Assembly: GCA_963663365.2 (NCBI GenBank) | Contig: CAXXIH010000008.1 | Coordinates: 2,480,001 to 2,544,000 of the forward strand | Origin: G963663365 sp963663365 | GTDB lineage: Bacteria; Hinthialibacterota; Hinthialibacteria; Hinthialibacterales; G963663365 | Direction of reading: 5' to 3' | Length of the DNA: 64,000 nt | In this document: positions 47,658 to 57,647 of the stretch, piece after piece | How positions within the stretch are numbered: position 1 is the stretch's first letter | Layout of the letters: every line of letters begins with the position of its first letter | Position numbers and translations under genes: made by a program | The notes under the pieces: model-generated | The model's input: the letters and a program-made list of their open reading frames with translations, nothing else | Databases searched by the model: none | Told to the model about the DNA's origin: nothing

Positions 47658-48092
47658 TTCAACACCTCCTGAGAAGCCGTTCGTTCCCAGTGTCTGTGTG
47701 GATTCAAGACGCCGCGGTCTGTTATGGCTTTCCTGGCTACGGATGGAAATATGGAGATGACCTCCTTTCTCATCTTACGCCAGAATCGGAGGGTGCACTC
47801 TATGGCTGAGCACGCGGAACTCCGTCCCCGATCCCTTGGGCAGAAGCACACTCTCTGGGAGATAACGGCAACCTTCGTACGAGTTTGACGGCGAGAGTTG
47901 CCTAAAAAACTCCAACCGTGTCGAGTCAGCCATCTGGTTGTCTCCAGCGAATTGGTCAACTCGAGGTGAGGAAGCAGGTGCATATACGCCTCGCTCGAGA
48001 GTTGACGGTACTTCGTCAACCTGCAAGCTCGACGAGGGCGCAGACATTCGTACGATTCGTTCTGTGCTCTGTGGACGCTGCAGTACCTCCCA
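47658..48092. other. 435-base gap; nothing recognised
   Basis: Open frames on both strands were examined and lack protein features. It contains only the ribosome site for the thioredoxin gene. Confidence 0.4.
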
Positions 48093-48689
48093 TTACCTCG
48101 TTCGTGGGCTTTCACCCCACTCCGAGTTGGATGTTCTAACCAACGTCAACGCCGTATTGTCACTCCCGTCGGCGTCGCCGGGGCTCCTTTCTGCCATGCT
48201 GAATATCAACGTGTCGTTTTGTCCGTGGAGAAACTCCATCACGAAACTCTCCATCTGACCGTCGGACCGAAGTCCGCTCATTTTCCAGACCAGTCTTCCC
48301 GGTCCCGCGTGTGTCAGGACTCCGAGGTGCCGCTGGCCATCACTGTTGAACGAGAACACCCTGAAACGCTCCTTTTTCGGATCGTAGAAGAAGGTGGCGA
48401 CAAACGACCAGGTGGATTCGTCGGATGAGTAAGTTCCTTCCCAAAGGAGCACTTCTTTGCCCGCAGCCTGCTTGAACGACATGCTCGTTCTCAGGTTATG
48501 ACCGGTCGCGGCTGAATCAGAGTTCGTCCAGTTGCCGGTCAGCCACCCCAGTGTTGCATCAATGGACGGTGGCGCCTCGACTTCGTTCGCGCGCCCTGTC
48601 GCTGGCGAGGTTGCGAGCAGGGTGGCTGACGCGGCAAACACCAATAGGCTGTACATCGATTTCGTTCTCATCATCTTCATCGTTCTCAT
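48093..48689 (-). CDS. exported hypothetical protein with a beta-rich domain
   Basis: A 198-residue protein with a signal peptide (LLVFAASATLLATSPATGRA). The mature part begins LGWLTGNWTNSDSA and contains regular beta-strand-like segments (WSFVATFFYDPKKERFRVFSF, LVWKMSGLR, MEFLHGQNDTLIFSM). The 'L-x-W-L-x-G-x-W' opening resembles small lipocalin-like or DUF1579-type proteins that bind hydrophobic ligands. No close family was identified. Several Met codons near the start (48716, 48689, 48680) leave the initiation site uncertain. Confidence 0.65.
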   Translation of the reverse strand: MRTMKMMRTKSMYSLLVFAASATLLATSPATGRANEVEAPPSIDATLGWLTGNWTNSDSAATGHNLRTSMSFKQAAGKEVLLWEGTYSSDESTWSFVATFFYDPKKERFRVFSFNSDGQRHLGVLTHAGPGRLVWKMSGLRSDGQMESFVMEFLHGQNDTLIFSMAERSPGDADGSDNTALTLVRTSNSEWGESPRTR

Positions 48690-49105
48690 CCTCGCTATCT
48701 TGTTGGAATCCGGCATCTGATAGGATCAAAGCCGTTGATGCCGTTAGAATTGCTAATTGCCCGGTAATCTGTCGGACTGTAATCGAGCCGTGGAAGGCCC
48801 GGCCCGGTCCGCACACGATTGGGAGCTAACACGGAGCAGACCGGCGTCTGGAAATGCTGAGGTAGAAAGCGTGGGGGCGTACGCGATCTAGTCGGATCCT
48901 CAACATCGTGGGAATAGTAGAGAGCGAGTCGAATACGGACAAATAGAATCCGCGCATCGCACCAATAGAAAAAAGCGATACTTCCTTACGCGGGAATCCG
49001 GCCGATCCATCTTGTCGGGGATGTCGACCAACACTTGATTGTCGCACGGCCACCAAGGCCTTATCATGTATTGAGTCTTCGTGAACGATTCCCAGGACGA
49101 CCAAA
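48690..49105. other. intergenic region upstream of sucA; nothing recognised
   Basis: Divergent region between an exported protein gene and sucA. No strong promoter boxes were seen and no gene-like frame. Confidence 0.4.
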
Positions 49106-51922
49106 ATGAGCGAATTCCCAAACTCTCTGAGCATCGCCTACTTGGAGTCACTGTATCGAGACTATCTTGAAGATCCGTCACGCGTATCCGCCGAATGGCG
49201 AGAGCGTTTCACGGACTGGTCATCCGGCAGCGGGGAGCTCCTCAATCGTCCTGACGGTCACTCTCGTGAACGTCGGCAAACAGACACAGCAACGCCCAGC
49301 AACGGAGAAGCGACAGATTCCGAACTACGTCTCGCCCGTCTGCAGGAACGCGTGGATCACTTGATCCGAAACTATCGGGCTCGAGGGCACATTGTCGCCA
49401 GTGTCGATCCATTGGGGCGGTCAAATGTTCGGCCGCGAGAGTTGGACTATCGGTATTACGGATTCTCCGAGGCGGATCTTGAAGCCAAGTTCTCGACACG
49501 GGGATTTCGCGGATCCAATGTTCAAACACTCCGCAGTATCATTAGCCGACTCGAGGAGACGTACTGTGGATCGGTTGGGATCCAGTTCATGCACATCGAT
49601 GACCTGGAAGCCCGCGAGTGGTTGCAGCGCCGATGGGAGGATGCCGAACACCGCCTCAAGCTGACTCGCGAGCAGCAAGTGCGAATTCTGGAGAAACTGA
49701 CGGACGCGATCATCTTTGAGGAGTTCGTGCGGAAGAAATATGTCGGGGCCAAGACATTCTCACTGGAAGGCGCTGAGACGCTGATCCCGTTACTGGACTT
49801 CGCTATCGATCGGCTCGCCCAACAAGGAGTACGCGAGATCGTAATGGGCATGTCCCACCGTGGCCGACTGAATGTCCTGGCAAACATTGTCGGCAAGAAG
49901 TATCAGGATATATTCCGAGAGTTCGAAGACGTTGACGCGGAAGAGTTTACCAGTCGAGGCGACGTGAAGTATCACCTCGGATATCACGACTACTACACGA
50001 CCGCAAGCGGTCAGGAGGTTCACGTCTCGCTGGGATTCAATCCATCCCATCTGGAATTCGTCAATCCTGTCACGCTCGGTCGTTGTCGCGCGAAACAGGA
50101 TCGGTACGGCGATCCGCAACGACACATAGGTGCAGCGTTGCTAATCCACGGAGATGCGGCTTTCGCAGGCGAAGGAATCGTCCAGGAATCACTGAACCTG
50201 AGCCAGCTTCCCGGATATCGGATCGGCGGAGCCGTCCATGTCATTGTCAATAACCAGATCGGTTTCACGACTTCGCCCGACGAAGGTCGTTCATGCCGAT
50301 ACTGTACCGATGTCGCAAAAATGCTCCAAACGCCGATCTTCCACGTCAACGGCGAACACCCCGAGGCCGTCGCACAGGTAGTCGATTTGGCGCTTGGTTT
50401 CCGACAAGCCTTCCAGAGAGATGTTGTAGTCGACATGTACTGCTTCCGTCGGTGGGGACATAACGAGGGAGACGAACCAAAGTACACTCAGCCGGTCATG
50501 TATGAGACGATCGAAAGCCGCCAGACCGTACGTGAGAGCTATCTGGGGCACCTTGTGCAACTGGGCGAAGTTAACCGCGAACAGGCTGACCAAATCGCCG
50601 AACGAAGACACGAGATTCTCGAACGCGAACTGGAGAGGGCCCGACAGGATGACTACCAGCGTGGCCCGGGCACGCTCGAATCCATGTGGAAGGGGTACTT
50701 CGGACACGACGACAACGCTGTTGAGGATGTCGGAACAGGGGTCGACTCCGATCGACTCATTTCTCATCTGCAACGGATCGTTCATGTTCCCAAGGACTTT
50801 CAACTGAATCGAAAGCTAAGACGGGTGTTGCAGAATCGCCGGTTGATGGCCGAGGGAAAGTCTCCCATGGACTGGGCGACCGCGGAACTCCTCGCGTTGG
50901 CTAGCCTGGCTGCAGAGGGCTATCGCGTGAGGCTCTCTGGGCAGGATTCTCAACGCGGCACGTTCAGTCAGCGCCATGGTGTGCTGCACGATATGGCAAG
51001 CGGTCGAAAACACGAAGTGCTTGCCCACATTTCGGCAGATCAGGCGGAAGTCGAGATGATCAACAGCCCGCTCTCCGAAGCAGGGGTCTTGGGGTTCGAG
51101 TACGGCTACAGTCTTGCCTTTCCAGACGGTCTCGTCATTTGGGAGGCCCAGTTCGGTGACTTCGCGAATGCAGCTCAAGTGATAATCGATCAGTTCATAG
51201 CTAGCGCCGAAGACAAGTGGCGGCACCTCAGCGGCCTGGTCATGCTGCTCCCTCATGGTTTCGAAGGACAGGGCCCCGAGCATTCGAGTGCCCGACTCGA
51301 ACGGTTTCTGGCATTGGCGGCGGAAGACAACATTCAGATCGTAGTCCCCAGTACGCCCGCGCAGCACTTCCACGTGCTCCGACGGCAGGTCAGAAGGCCC
51401 TGGAGGAAACCGCTGGTTGTCCTGACACCAAAGAGCCTTCTTCGCAATCCGAGAGCCGTATCGCCCCTCCGCGATTTCTCGAGAGATCGCTTCCGACGCG
51501 TGCTCCCCGATGAGGAAGCAGCGCGGGGCGAGGTGACTCGCGTCCTGCTTTGCAGCGGCAAGATTTTCTACGAGCTTCACGGAGCACGCGAAGAAGCCGA
51601 TCGGCGGGATCTTGCGCTCGTGCGTCTGGAGCAATTGTACCCGGCGCCTGACCAACAATTGTCCGCGATTCTCGCCGCATACCCGGAAGGTACACCTGTC
51701 ACCTGGGTCCAAGAGGAACCACGGAACATGGGAGCATGGTATTTCCTTCGCGCACGCTACGGTGATTCGCTCTTCGACCGCTATCCTTTCTCATGCGTTA
51801 CTCGGCCGCCTTCCGCCAGCCCCGCTACGGGCTCCAGCAGCTCCCATCAACTCGAGCAAGCGAGTCTCATCAACAAAGCGATTGGAGCCGAAGTACAATC
51901 CGAGTCAACTACGTCGATCTAA
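49106..51922 (+). CDS. sucA: 2-oxoglutarate dehydrogenase E1 component
   Basis: A 938-residue thiamine-diphosphate enzyme that decarboxylates 2-oxoglutarate and transfers the succinyl group to E2 in the citric acid cycle. The N-terminal E2-binding segment (SIAYLESLYRDYLEDPSRVS) is present. The TPP/Mg motif GDAAFAGEGIVQE...NNQIGF lies near residues 350-390. SHRGRLNVLANI and NPSHLEFVNPV are family signatures, and MLLPHGFEGQGPEHSS is in the C-terminal transketolase-like half. The last 40 residues are less conserved. It starts at an ATG with a weak AGGAC site. It is followed 38 bases later by sucB; lpd (E3) is not in the window. Confidence 0.95.
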   Translation: MSEFPNSLSIAYLESLYRDYLEDPSRVSAEWRERFTDWSSGSGELLNRPDGHSRERRQTDTATPSNGEATDSELRLARLQERVDHLIRNYRARGHIVASVDPLGRSNVRPRELDYRYYGFSEADLEAKFSTRGFRGSNVQTLRSIISRLEETYCGSVGIQFMHIDDLEAREWLQRRWEDAEHRLKLTREQQVRILEKLTDAIIFEEFVRKKYVGAKTFSLEGAETLIPLLDFAIDRLAQQGVREIVMGMSHRGRLNVLANIVGKKYQDIFREFEDVDAEEFTSRGDVKYHLGYHDYYTTASGQEVHVSLGFNPSHLEFVNPVTLGRCRAKQDRYGDPQRHIGAALLIHGDAAFAGEGIVQESLNLSQLPGYRIGGAVHVIVNNQIGFTTSPDEGRSCRYCTDVAKMLQTPIFHVNGEHPEAVAQVVDLALGFRQAFQRDVVVDMYCFRRWGHNEGDEPKYTQPVMYETIESRQTVRESYLGHLVQLGEVNREQADQIAERRHEILERELERARQDDYQRGPGTLESMWKGYFGHDDNAVEDVGTGVDSDRLISHLQRIVHVPKDFQLNRKLRRVLQNRRLMAEGKSPMDWATAELLALASLAAEGYRVRLSGQDSQRGTFSQRHGVLHDMASGRKHEVLAHISADQAEVEMINSPLSEAGVLGFEYGYSLAFPDGLVIWEAQFGDFANAAQVIIDQFIASAEDKWRHLSGLVMLLPHGFEGQGPEHSSARLERFLALAAEDNIQIVVPSTPAQHFHVLRRQVRRPWRKPLVVLTPKSLLRNPRAVSPLRDFSRDRFRRVLPDEEAARGEVTRVLLCSGKIFYELHGAREEADRRDLALVRLEQLYPAPDQQLSAILAAYPEGTPVTWVQEEPRNMGAWYFLRARYGDSLFDRYPFSCVTRPPSASPATGSSSSHQLEQASLINKAIGAEVQSESTTSI

Positions 51923-51960
51923 CAGCACTTGAGTACTCTATTGACGATTAGGGCTTACCG

Positions 51961-53217
51961 ATGGTTCACGAGGTGAGGATTCCGCAGGCCGGCGAGTCTA
52001 TTCAGGAGGTGCAGATCGGCCAATGGCTCAAGCGCGAGGGGGAGTTTGTCGAGCAGGATGAAACGATCGTCGAGCTGGAGACGGATAAGGCAAGCATGGA
52101 TCTGCCAGCGCCCGCGACGGGCGTGGTCACGAAGATCCTCAAGGCCGACGGCGAAGACGCCGAAATCGGCGAAACCATCGCCCTGATCGAGGAGACCGAA
52201 CCTGATCCGTCGCAGGAGAAGAAGACGCCCGACAAGTTGGAGGATCCGCCGATCATTTCGGCGGCCGCGCAACGATTGCTAAAGGAACACGACGTGCAGG
52301 GACTTGATGTCCAACCGAGCGGGCCTGGGGGTCGGGTATTGAAGGAAGATGTCCTGCGTCATGTCGACGAACGCAAACAACTCGGTGCTTCGAATCATAT
52401 TCCTGAAGAACGCGAACAAACCTCGCTACACGACGCGGATCACCCAACGGAGCCGACAACGCGACTCCAGTCAGACGAAGAACGAGCGTCCGCAGAACGG
52501 CCTACCGTTGACTCTGACAGCGATGAGCAAGTCGTCCCAATGTCTCTCATACGACGTCGAATCGCAGATCGTCTCGTCAAGGCCCAGCAACAAGCTGCCT
52601 TGCTCACGACTTTCAATGAACTGGACATGTCGGCCGTAATCGATCTTCGACGGAAGCATCAGGACGAGTTCCAATCGAAACATGGCGTCAAACTCGGTTT
52701 CATGTCATTCTTCGTCAAGGCAACGGTCGAGGGATTGAGAGAGTTCCCCGCAATCAATGCAGAGATTCGGGAAAACTCGATTGTCTATCGCGACCACTAC
52801 GATATCGGCGTCGCGATCGGTGGCGGAAAGGGCTTGATCGTACCAGCCCTGCGAAACGCGGAACAACTGAGCTTCGCTGAGATCGAACAGAAGATTGCCG
52901 ACTTCGCGAGCCGTGCCAAAGCAAACAAGATTCGGCCTGGCGAACTGGAGGGCGGCACTTTCACGATCACAAACGGCGGCGTCTACGGCTCCCTCCTGTC
53001 CACTCCAATTGTGAATCCACCCCAAAGTGGTGTGCTCGGGCTTCATGCGATTCAAAAACGGCCGATAGCCGAGGACGATAAGGTGGTCATCCGCCCAATG
53101 ATGTACATCGCCTTGACCTACGACCACCGACTAGTGGACGGGCGCGAGGCCGTTACCTTCCTCAAGAGAATCCGTAGCTATCTTGAGCATCCGGCCCGAA
53201 TGCTACTCGCCATTTGA
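51961..53217 (+). CDS. sucB: dihydrolipoyl succinyltransferase, E2 of 2-oxoglutarate dehydrogenase
   Basis: A 418-residue E2. Residues 1-80 form a lipoyl domain with the lipoylated Lys in ETDKAS (Lys43). An E3/E1-binding domain follows (about residues 97-137, ISAAAQRLLKEHDVQGLDV and GPGGRVLKEDVL), then a charged linker. The catalytic acyltransferase domain runs from about 185 with the active-site motif YDHRLVDGREAV near the C-terminus. Asp and His in that motif catalyse succinyl transfer to CoA. Gene order sucA-sucB with a short gap indicates one operon. The length is normal. Confidence 0.95.
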   Translation: MVHEVRIPQAGESIQEVQIGQWLKREGEFVEQDETIVELETDKASMDLPAPATGVVTKILKADGEDAEIGETIALIEETEPDPSQEKKTPDKLEDPPIISAAAQRLLKEHDVQGLDVQPSGPGGRVLKEDVLRHVDERKQLGASNHIPEEREQTSLHDADHPTEPTTRLQSDEERASAERPTVDSDSDEQVVPMSLIRRRIADRLVKAQQQAALLTTFNELDMSAVIDLRRKHQDEFQSKHGVKLGFMSFFVKATVEGLREFPAINAEIRENSIVYRDHYDIGVAIGGGKGLIVPALRNAEQLSFAEIEQKIADFASRAKANKIRPGELEGGTFTITNGGVYGSLLSTPIVNPPQSGVLGLHAIQKRPIAEDDKVVIRPMMYIALTYDHRLVDGREAVTFLKRIRSYLEHPARMLLAI

Positions 53218-53602
53218 CGCTGCGTGTTTGGTTCTGCTTGCTGAATCATAGCCTTTTGCTCGCGCAACCTGCATGGGCGAGGCACCCCTGAGTTGCTGTG
53301 TGATTTCCCCCTGTGCTTGAGGTGGTTGTGTCGCCAAAACGGCCACAATCCCTGCGATCCCACTCGGCACGTTGGGCGCCAAGGTGGGGTGCCAGAATCC
53401 GTTCGTGACTCATGTCGACAACACATTGGTCAGCTCTTCGACTTGTCTGTTGCCAAGCGTGCAGGTGGCCCACAGATTCCGTTGTGCGAGTAGGCTGACC
53501 GGACCCGTCAGTACTCGTGGCAATGAACTTTTCCAGCGCGTGTGAAGGCCTTCCTAGCCCGGAGCGAAGTTTCCCCGTGCTTCAGCACCAATTCCGTGGC
53601 TG
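53218..53602. other. 385-base convergent gap; nothing recognised
   Basis: Between sucB and the convergent YeeE gene. No stable terminator with a T tract stood out. Confidence 0.35.
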
Positions 53603-54133
53603 CTAAATGCTGTTCTTCTCGAAGACGTAGAACATCCCAATGAACCCAGCGCTGAGGATCGGGATCAGAAGCCACGGTGAGACGCCCAGCATCTCTGGCA
53701 GCGTGATCTTCCCGAGATTGCCCAACGCCAGGACATTGTCGGTCAGCATCGGGTAGACCTCGGCGTATAGCGCGGCGCCACCCAACATGCCTAGGATCGC
53801 CCAAATCGCATGCCATCGACCTTCCGCTACGGCGCCAGCCGACGTGCCGGGGCAAAAGCCCATGATGGCCCAACCAGCACCGAACAGGACTCCGCCAATC
53901 AAATTCGCAGCGATGAGAGTCCCTTTTACTTTGAGCGATATCACACCGAGGCCGACGAGCAAGTTGACGCCAACCATTCCAACAATGATGGCCGAGAGCA
54001 TGAACTTGAAGATCGTCATATCTCGGAACAACATGGCGCCAACCTGCTTTTCAAAGCGCAGCACACGGCCCTGTTGCAGCAGGACGCCAAATAGGATTCC
54101 AGTTCCGAGTCCGAGTATCAGTTCCCAATTCAT
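53603..54133 (-). CDS. YeeE/YedE-family sulfur transport protein, second half
   Basis: A 176-residue protein with about five membrane helices. The motif GFCPGTSAGAVAEGRWHA contains the conserved Cys typical of YeeE/YedE (sulfur-compound uptake, TsuA-like) proteins. It overlaps the upstream gene by four bases (ATGA), indicating translational coupling. Together the two genes correspond to the two halves of a full-length YeeE. Such split pairs are usual near sulfide or thiosulfate genes, but no rhodanese or persulfide dioxygenase gene lies beside it here. The likely role is import of a reduced sulfur compound. Confidence 0.8.
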   Translation of the reverse strand: MNWELILGLGTGILFGVLLQQGRVLRFEKQVGAMLFRDMTIFKFMLSAIIVGMVGVNLLVGLGVISLKVKGTLIAANLIGGVLFGAGWAIMGFCPGTSAGAVAEGRWHAIWAILGMLGGAALYAEVYPMLTDNVLALGNLGKITLPEMLGVSPWLLIPILSAGFIGMFYVFEKNSI

Positions 54134-54669
54134 TCCGAGGCTCCTTTCGTACGGTAAACAAGGTTGGCGACCAGCACACCCGCGCCGAAGAAACCGGCCA
54201 TTGCGAGATACCCACTGATCGACAATTGCATCAACCCGCTGAGCCCGTGTCCGCTAGGGCAGCCTCCAGCCAGTCGGGCACCGAACATCGCAACAACACC
54301 CCCCAAGAGGGCTCCACCGGCTCGTAAGGGGACGCTCGATCCAAATCGCTCCTTCCAGATAGGTGGCACACTTTCAAACTGGAACTGTCGCCCGAAGAGC
54401 GACGAAACGAACGCGCCCCCCAAGATGCCAACAACGAACATCATCTGCCAATCGACCTTCACGCCCTTACTCTCATAGTAAGCATTGTTCGCCACGTGCT
54501 CGGGGGCGACCGACTGCTCGATCAGCCCGGCGGCACGGACGAAAGTCGTCGAGGCGCCAAGGTATTTCGGTGAGTCAAGCACTTCCGTCGAAATCCAGAC
54601 CGATGCGATGGCCAGCAGGCCGGTCAGAGCTCCCGCAATGTAGGGTCTCCATGAGAATTGTGTGTCCAT
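54130..54669 (-). CDS. YeeE/YedE-family sulfur transport protein, first half
   Basis: A 179-residue membrane protein with an N-terminal helix (YIAGALTGLLAIASVWI), a soluble loop with YLGASTTFVRAAGLIEQ, and the conserved Cys motif GARLAGGCPSGHGLSG. The ATG at 54669 is placed eight bases after GGAG; the alternative ATG at 54684 begins at the ribosome site itself, so it was rejected. It overlaps the next gene by four bases. Both conserved Cys residues (one per half) would form the sulfur relay described for TsuA-like proteins; that mechanism is known for the family and inferred here. Confidence 0.8.
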   Translation of the reverse strand: MDTQFSWRPYIAGALTGLLAIASVWISTEVLDSPKYLGASTTFVRAAGLIEQSVAPEHVANNAYYESKGVKVDWQMMFVVGILGGAFVSSLFGRQFQFESVPPIWKERFGSSVPLRAGGALLGGVVAMFGARLAGGCPSGHGLSGLMQLSISGYLAMAGFFGAGVLVANLVYRTKGASE

Positions 54670-55025
54670 AGGACCGTCTCCCATTCATAAGTCAGTGACT
54701 CGATCGACGCGTTTATCGACTTTCGAAAGCCACGGGGCAAACAAAAGGTCATGCTCGACAGTATCTTAGCGCAGGAAACCGGACCTGCCGCCCGCCAGTG
54801 TAACCATGAGTGGGGTAAGGAATAAGCCAGTATGCAAGTGTTCAGCAGCGGTATTGCTACCTCACAGCGACATCGTTAGAGACGCGCTAAGGCTGGCGGG
54901 CTTTCTGGCTTGTGCTCCCGACACCTTGACCCCGCCGTGTGGCTATCCCGGTAACGACGATGAGGCCAATAGGCTATTGCATACACACGAGCTGTCAAAT
55001 AAATAAAAGGGGTGGCGGAGGAGGA
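54670..55025. other. 356-base gap; nothing recognised apart from a ribosome site
   Basis: No gene-like frame. The only signal is GGAGGAGG just before the fragment at 55026. Confidence 0.35.
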
Positions 55026-55314
55026 ATGGCAAACACGTTGGAGGTTCGCATCCCGGAAGTTGTGTCGGCGGCTGTGCCGTTCTATGAGGAACATCGACTG
55101 CTGCTCCACTATGCCGATTATGACGAACGAGTAAACGCGGGGTGGTCGGCTTACGAGCAGGCGCTAAAATCGTCCGGTGTGGACTATGAAGCACACGTCT
55201 ATGAAGGTGTGAACCACGGCTTCCACAACGATACAACACCCCCACTATGACGAGGCAGCCGCTGAGTTGGCCTGGAAACGTACGGTTGACTTTTTCAACA
55301 CACATCTGCGATGA
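55026..55314 (+). pseudogene. dienelactone hydrolase, C-terminal fragment with frameshift
   Basis: The encoded peptide is the last third of a DLH-type alpha/beta-hydrolase: LLLHYADYDERVNAGWSAYE (with the catalytic Asp region), then GVNHGFHNDTTP (catalytic His). The final part, YDEAAAELAWKRTVDFF, is in another frame because of an extra C in the run near 55240-55244. The N-terminal two thirds with the nucleophile Cys are missing. A strong GGAGG site precedes the first ATG, presumably by accident. Confidence 0.7.
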
Positions 55315-55354
55315 CGGCCCTCGACGGTGTCATCGTCAACTAAAGGAGCACACC

Positions 55355-56728
55355 ATGCTGGCGGTGGCCCGTACTTCTCATTGCTTGATCGTACTGCTAG
55401 TTGCTATCACTGCGCGTGCCGACAACTGGCCCCAATTCCGCGGACCGCGAAGTGACGGTGCAGTCGGAGCAGCGGGGGCACCCTGCGAATGGGATTCGGA
55501 GACAAATATTCGCTGGAAGGTCCCCGTACCTGGAGAAGGATGGTCAGCTCCAATTGTTTGGGGCAATAGGCTATTCCTAACGACCGCAGTTGCGGAACAA
55601 CCGCCTCGGGGCAACTCGCTCCAATCTGTGCGGCCCGAGCCGTATCGGGGCGGCGGCGGTCGGCTTCGATCTGACCTGACCAGTGCCGTCTATAGCTGGC
55701 AGCTCCTATGTCTGGACACGGAGACAGGTGAATTGCTCTGGCGTCGCGTGGCTCGCAAAGGGAATCCCGGTACGCCGCGGCATAGCTCGAATACATACGC
55801 GACCGAGACACCCGTGACCGATGGCGAGCGAGTCTATGCCTACTTCGGTATGAATGGCGTGTACTGCTACGATCTTACCGGCAACCTCGTCTGGGAAAAG
55901 GATCTTGGCAGCTACGAAACAAGGGCTGGCTGGGGGACCGCCAGCTCTCCGGTCCTCTACCGCGACAAACTGTATCTTCAGATCGACAACGAGGAAGAGT
56001 CGTTTCTGGTCGCGCTGGATGCCGAGAGCGGTCATCAGGCATGGCGAGTGCCTCGCGACGAAGCGACGCAGTACAGTTCTCCCATTATCTGGGAGAACAG
56101 CCGACGCACCGAGTTGGTTGTGGGAGGCATGATCTACCGATCGTACGATCCCGACACGGGAGATCTCTTGTGGCAGCTGGATATGGCCAAGGGAAGGAGC
56201 GTGGCCACACCGGTAGCCGATGGTGATCAACTGTATGTCGGCACCGAGTTTCGTGACCGTGGCGGTCCGGACGACGGAGGCGGTTTTCTGTTCGCCGTCA
56301 AGGCGGGGGCTTCTGGCAATATTACGCTGCCGGCAGGAGCGTCGAGCAGTGACGGCGTCGCTTGGCGCTGTCCGGAATCCAGCATTCAGATGGCTTCGCC
56401 TATTGTCTGTCGAGGCTACATCTACTTGTTCGAACGACGACTCAGCATAGTCCACTGCATCGACACGAAAACAGGTAACCGTGTCTTCCGCGAGCGTGTC
56501 CCAAGTGGCCGGCCGTTCTGGGCATCGCCTTGGTCGTTTGAAGGAAGAGTCTTCGCATTGGACGACGCTGGCACAGTTCATGTAATCGAGCCTGGACGGG
56601 AACTCAGCGTACTGCGGCGAAACGAAATTGGTGAGAGAACCTGGTCCACTCCCGCTATCGCAAATGGATCGCTCTTTTTGCGCGGAGCCGACAATCTCTA
56701 TTGCATTAAGGCGTCAGATGCCCGATAG
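55355..56728 (+). CDS. exported PQQ-type beta-propeller protein
   Basis: A 457-residue protein with a signal peptide (SHCLIVLLVAITARA) and an N-terminal DNWPQFRGPRSDG motif typical of planctomycete PQQ-like propellers. Repeats of the type D-T-x-TGE-LLW recur (LDTETGELLWRR, YDPDTGDLLWQLD, IDTKTGNRVFRE). The fold is like the BamB or quinoprotein propeller. No catalytic residues were identified; proteins of this group are common in planctomycetes and of unknown function. The start at 55355 follows AGGAG; the frame opening at 55247 is longer but not needed. Confidence 0.85.
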   Translation: MLAVARTSHCLIVLLVAITARADNWPQFRGPRSDGAVGAAGAPCEWDSETNIRWKVPVPGEGWSAPIVWGNRLFLTTAVAEQPPRGNSLQSVRPEPYRGGGGRLRSDLTSAVYSWQLLCLDTETGELLWRRVARKGNPGTPRHSSNTYATETPVTDGERVYAYFGMNGVYCYDLTGNLVWEKDLGSYETRAGWGTASSPVLYRDKLYLQIDNEEESFLVALDAESGHQAWRVPRDEATQYSSPIIWENSRRTELVVGGMIYRSYDPDTGDLLWQLDMAKGRSVATPVADGDQLYVGTEFRDRGGPDDGGGFLFAVKAGASGNITLPAGASSSDGVAWRCPESSIQMASPIVCRGYIYLFERRLSIVHCIDTKTGNRVFRERVPSGRPFWASPWSFEGRVFALDDAGTVHVIEPGRELSVLRRNEIGERTWSTPAIANGSLFLRGADNLYCIKASDAR

Positions 56729-57122
56729 AAAACTCGATGTGGCCCTCGCGGACAGTATGCCCGCTGTCAAGTCGGACAAGTCCCAATTCGACAGGTCTCT
56801 TGCACGGTGTCGGCACGGGAGTTGATTTCGATCTGCCATCACCAGTCTATCGGCGAATGTTGTAGCAATGACGGTCATTGCGATCGAACAGCTCTCAAGA
56901 TGTGTTTCGACCCTCATGTCGGGGCGACATACGCGCTTTGGAAGCTTGCTCATCCACTCTTTGTAGGGAGCGATTTCTGCACCGAGACACCCCCCCCTAA
57001 TGGCGCAATCGAGTCACATCAAAGGTGTCGACCAGCCGGGGAAATCTTCAATGACTTGTTGACAATCCGGGCGGTGGCGACATTAGCAATAGTGGAGGCC
57101 CTGTTTGTCGAGAGGTCACGTC
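56729..57122. other. 394-base gap; nothing recognised
   Basis: No gene, repeat or strong promoter found. It lies upstream of the ECF gene at 57123. Confidence 0.35.
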
Positions 57123-57647
57123 GTGAGCGAAGCGTCCCAAGAAGTCATTGTTCGAGAGATTGCCCGTTGTCAGCCGCGTCTGAGGGCCTTTGTGCGGTGC
57201 CTGCTTGTCCGATATAGCGACGTGGATGATATTCTGCAGGACATCAATGCCGTGCTGTGGGAGAAGGCAGACGAGTTCAAGCCGGGAACCGATTTTTGGG
57301 CCTGGGCCAGCCAGATTGCCCGTTACAAGGTGCTGAATCAGCTCCGCAGCTACGGCCGGGAGCGGCTCGTCTTCGATTTGGCGACCGTTCAGCGGTTGGC
57401 GGATGTCGCCGAGCATCGACTCAACGAACTCGACGCCCGTCGTGAGGCACTTGAAGGATGTCTGACTAAGCTGGCCCCACCACAGAGACAGCTAATCGAT
57501 TTGCGCTATGTCGATGGTCATGCGATCGACCGAATTGCAGAAACCGTGGGGCGGTCAGCGGGGGCCGTCCGGCAGACGCTCTACCGGATTCGAGCACTTC
57601 TGTTGGAGTGCATACAGCGCCAATTGTCGTCCGAGGGAGGCGCATGA
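57123..57647 (+). CDS. ECF sigma factor (Rhodopirellula/Verrucomicrobium type)
   Basis: A 174-residue sigma factor. Region 2: DVDDILQDINAVLWEKADEF and DFWAWASQIARYKVLNQLRS. Region 4 HTH: DGHAIDRIAETVGRSAGAVRQTLYRIR. These features match the planctomycete/verrucomicrobial group TIGR02989. The GTG at 57123 follows GAGAGG and was preferred to TTG at 57105. The stop overlaps the next gene's start (ATGA), so the two are translated together; the next protein is the probable anti-sigma factor. Confidence 0.85.
   Translation: MSEASQEVIVREIARCQPRLRAFVRCLLVRYSDVDDILQDINAVLWEKADEFKPGTDFWAWASQIARYKVLNQLRSYGRERLVFDLATVQRLADVAEHRLNELDARREALEGCLTKLAPPQRQLIDLRYVDGHAIDRIAETVGRSAGAVRQTLYRIRALLLECIQRQLSSEGGA

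Noticed and set aside
47654..48115. Reverse frame upstream of thioredoxin
   Set aside because: Unusual composition, no domain, and overlaps the thioredoxin ribosome site.
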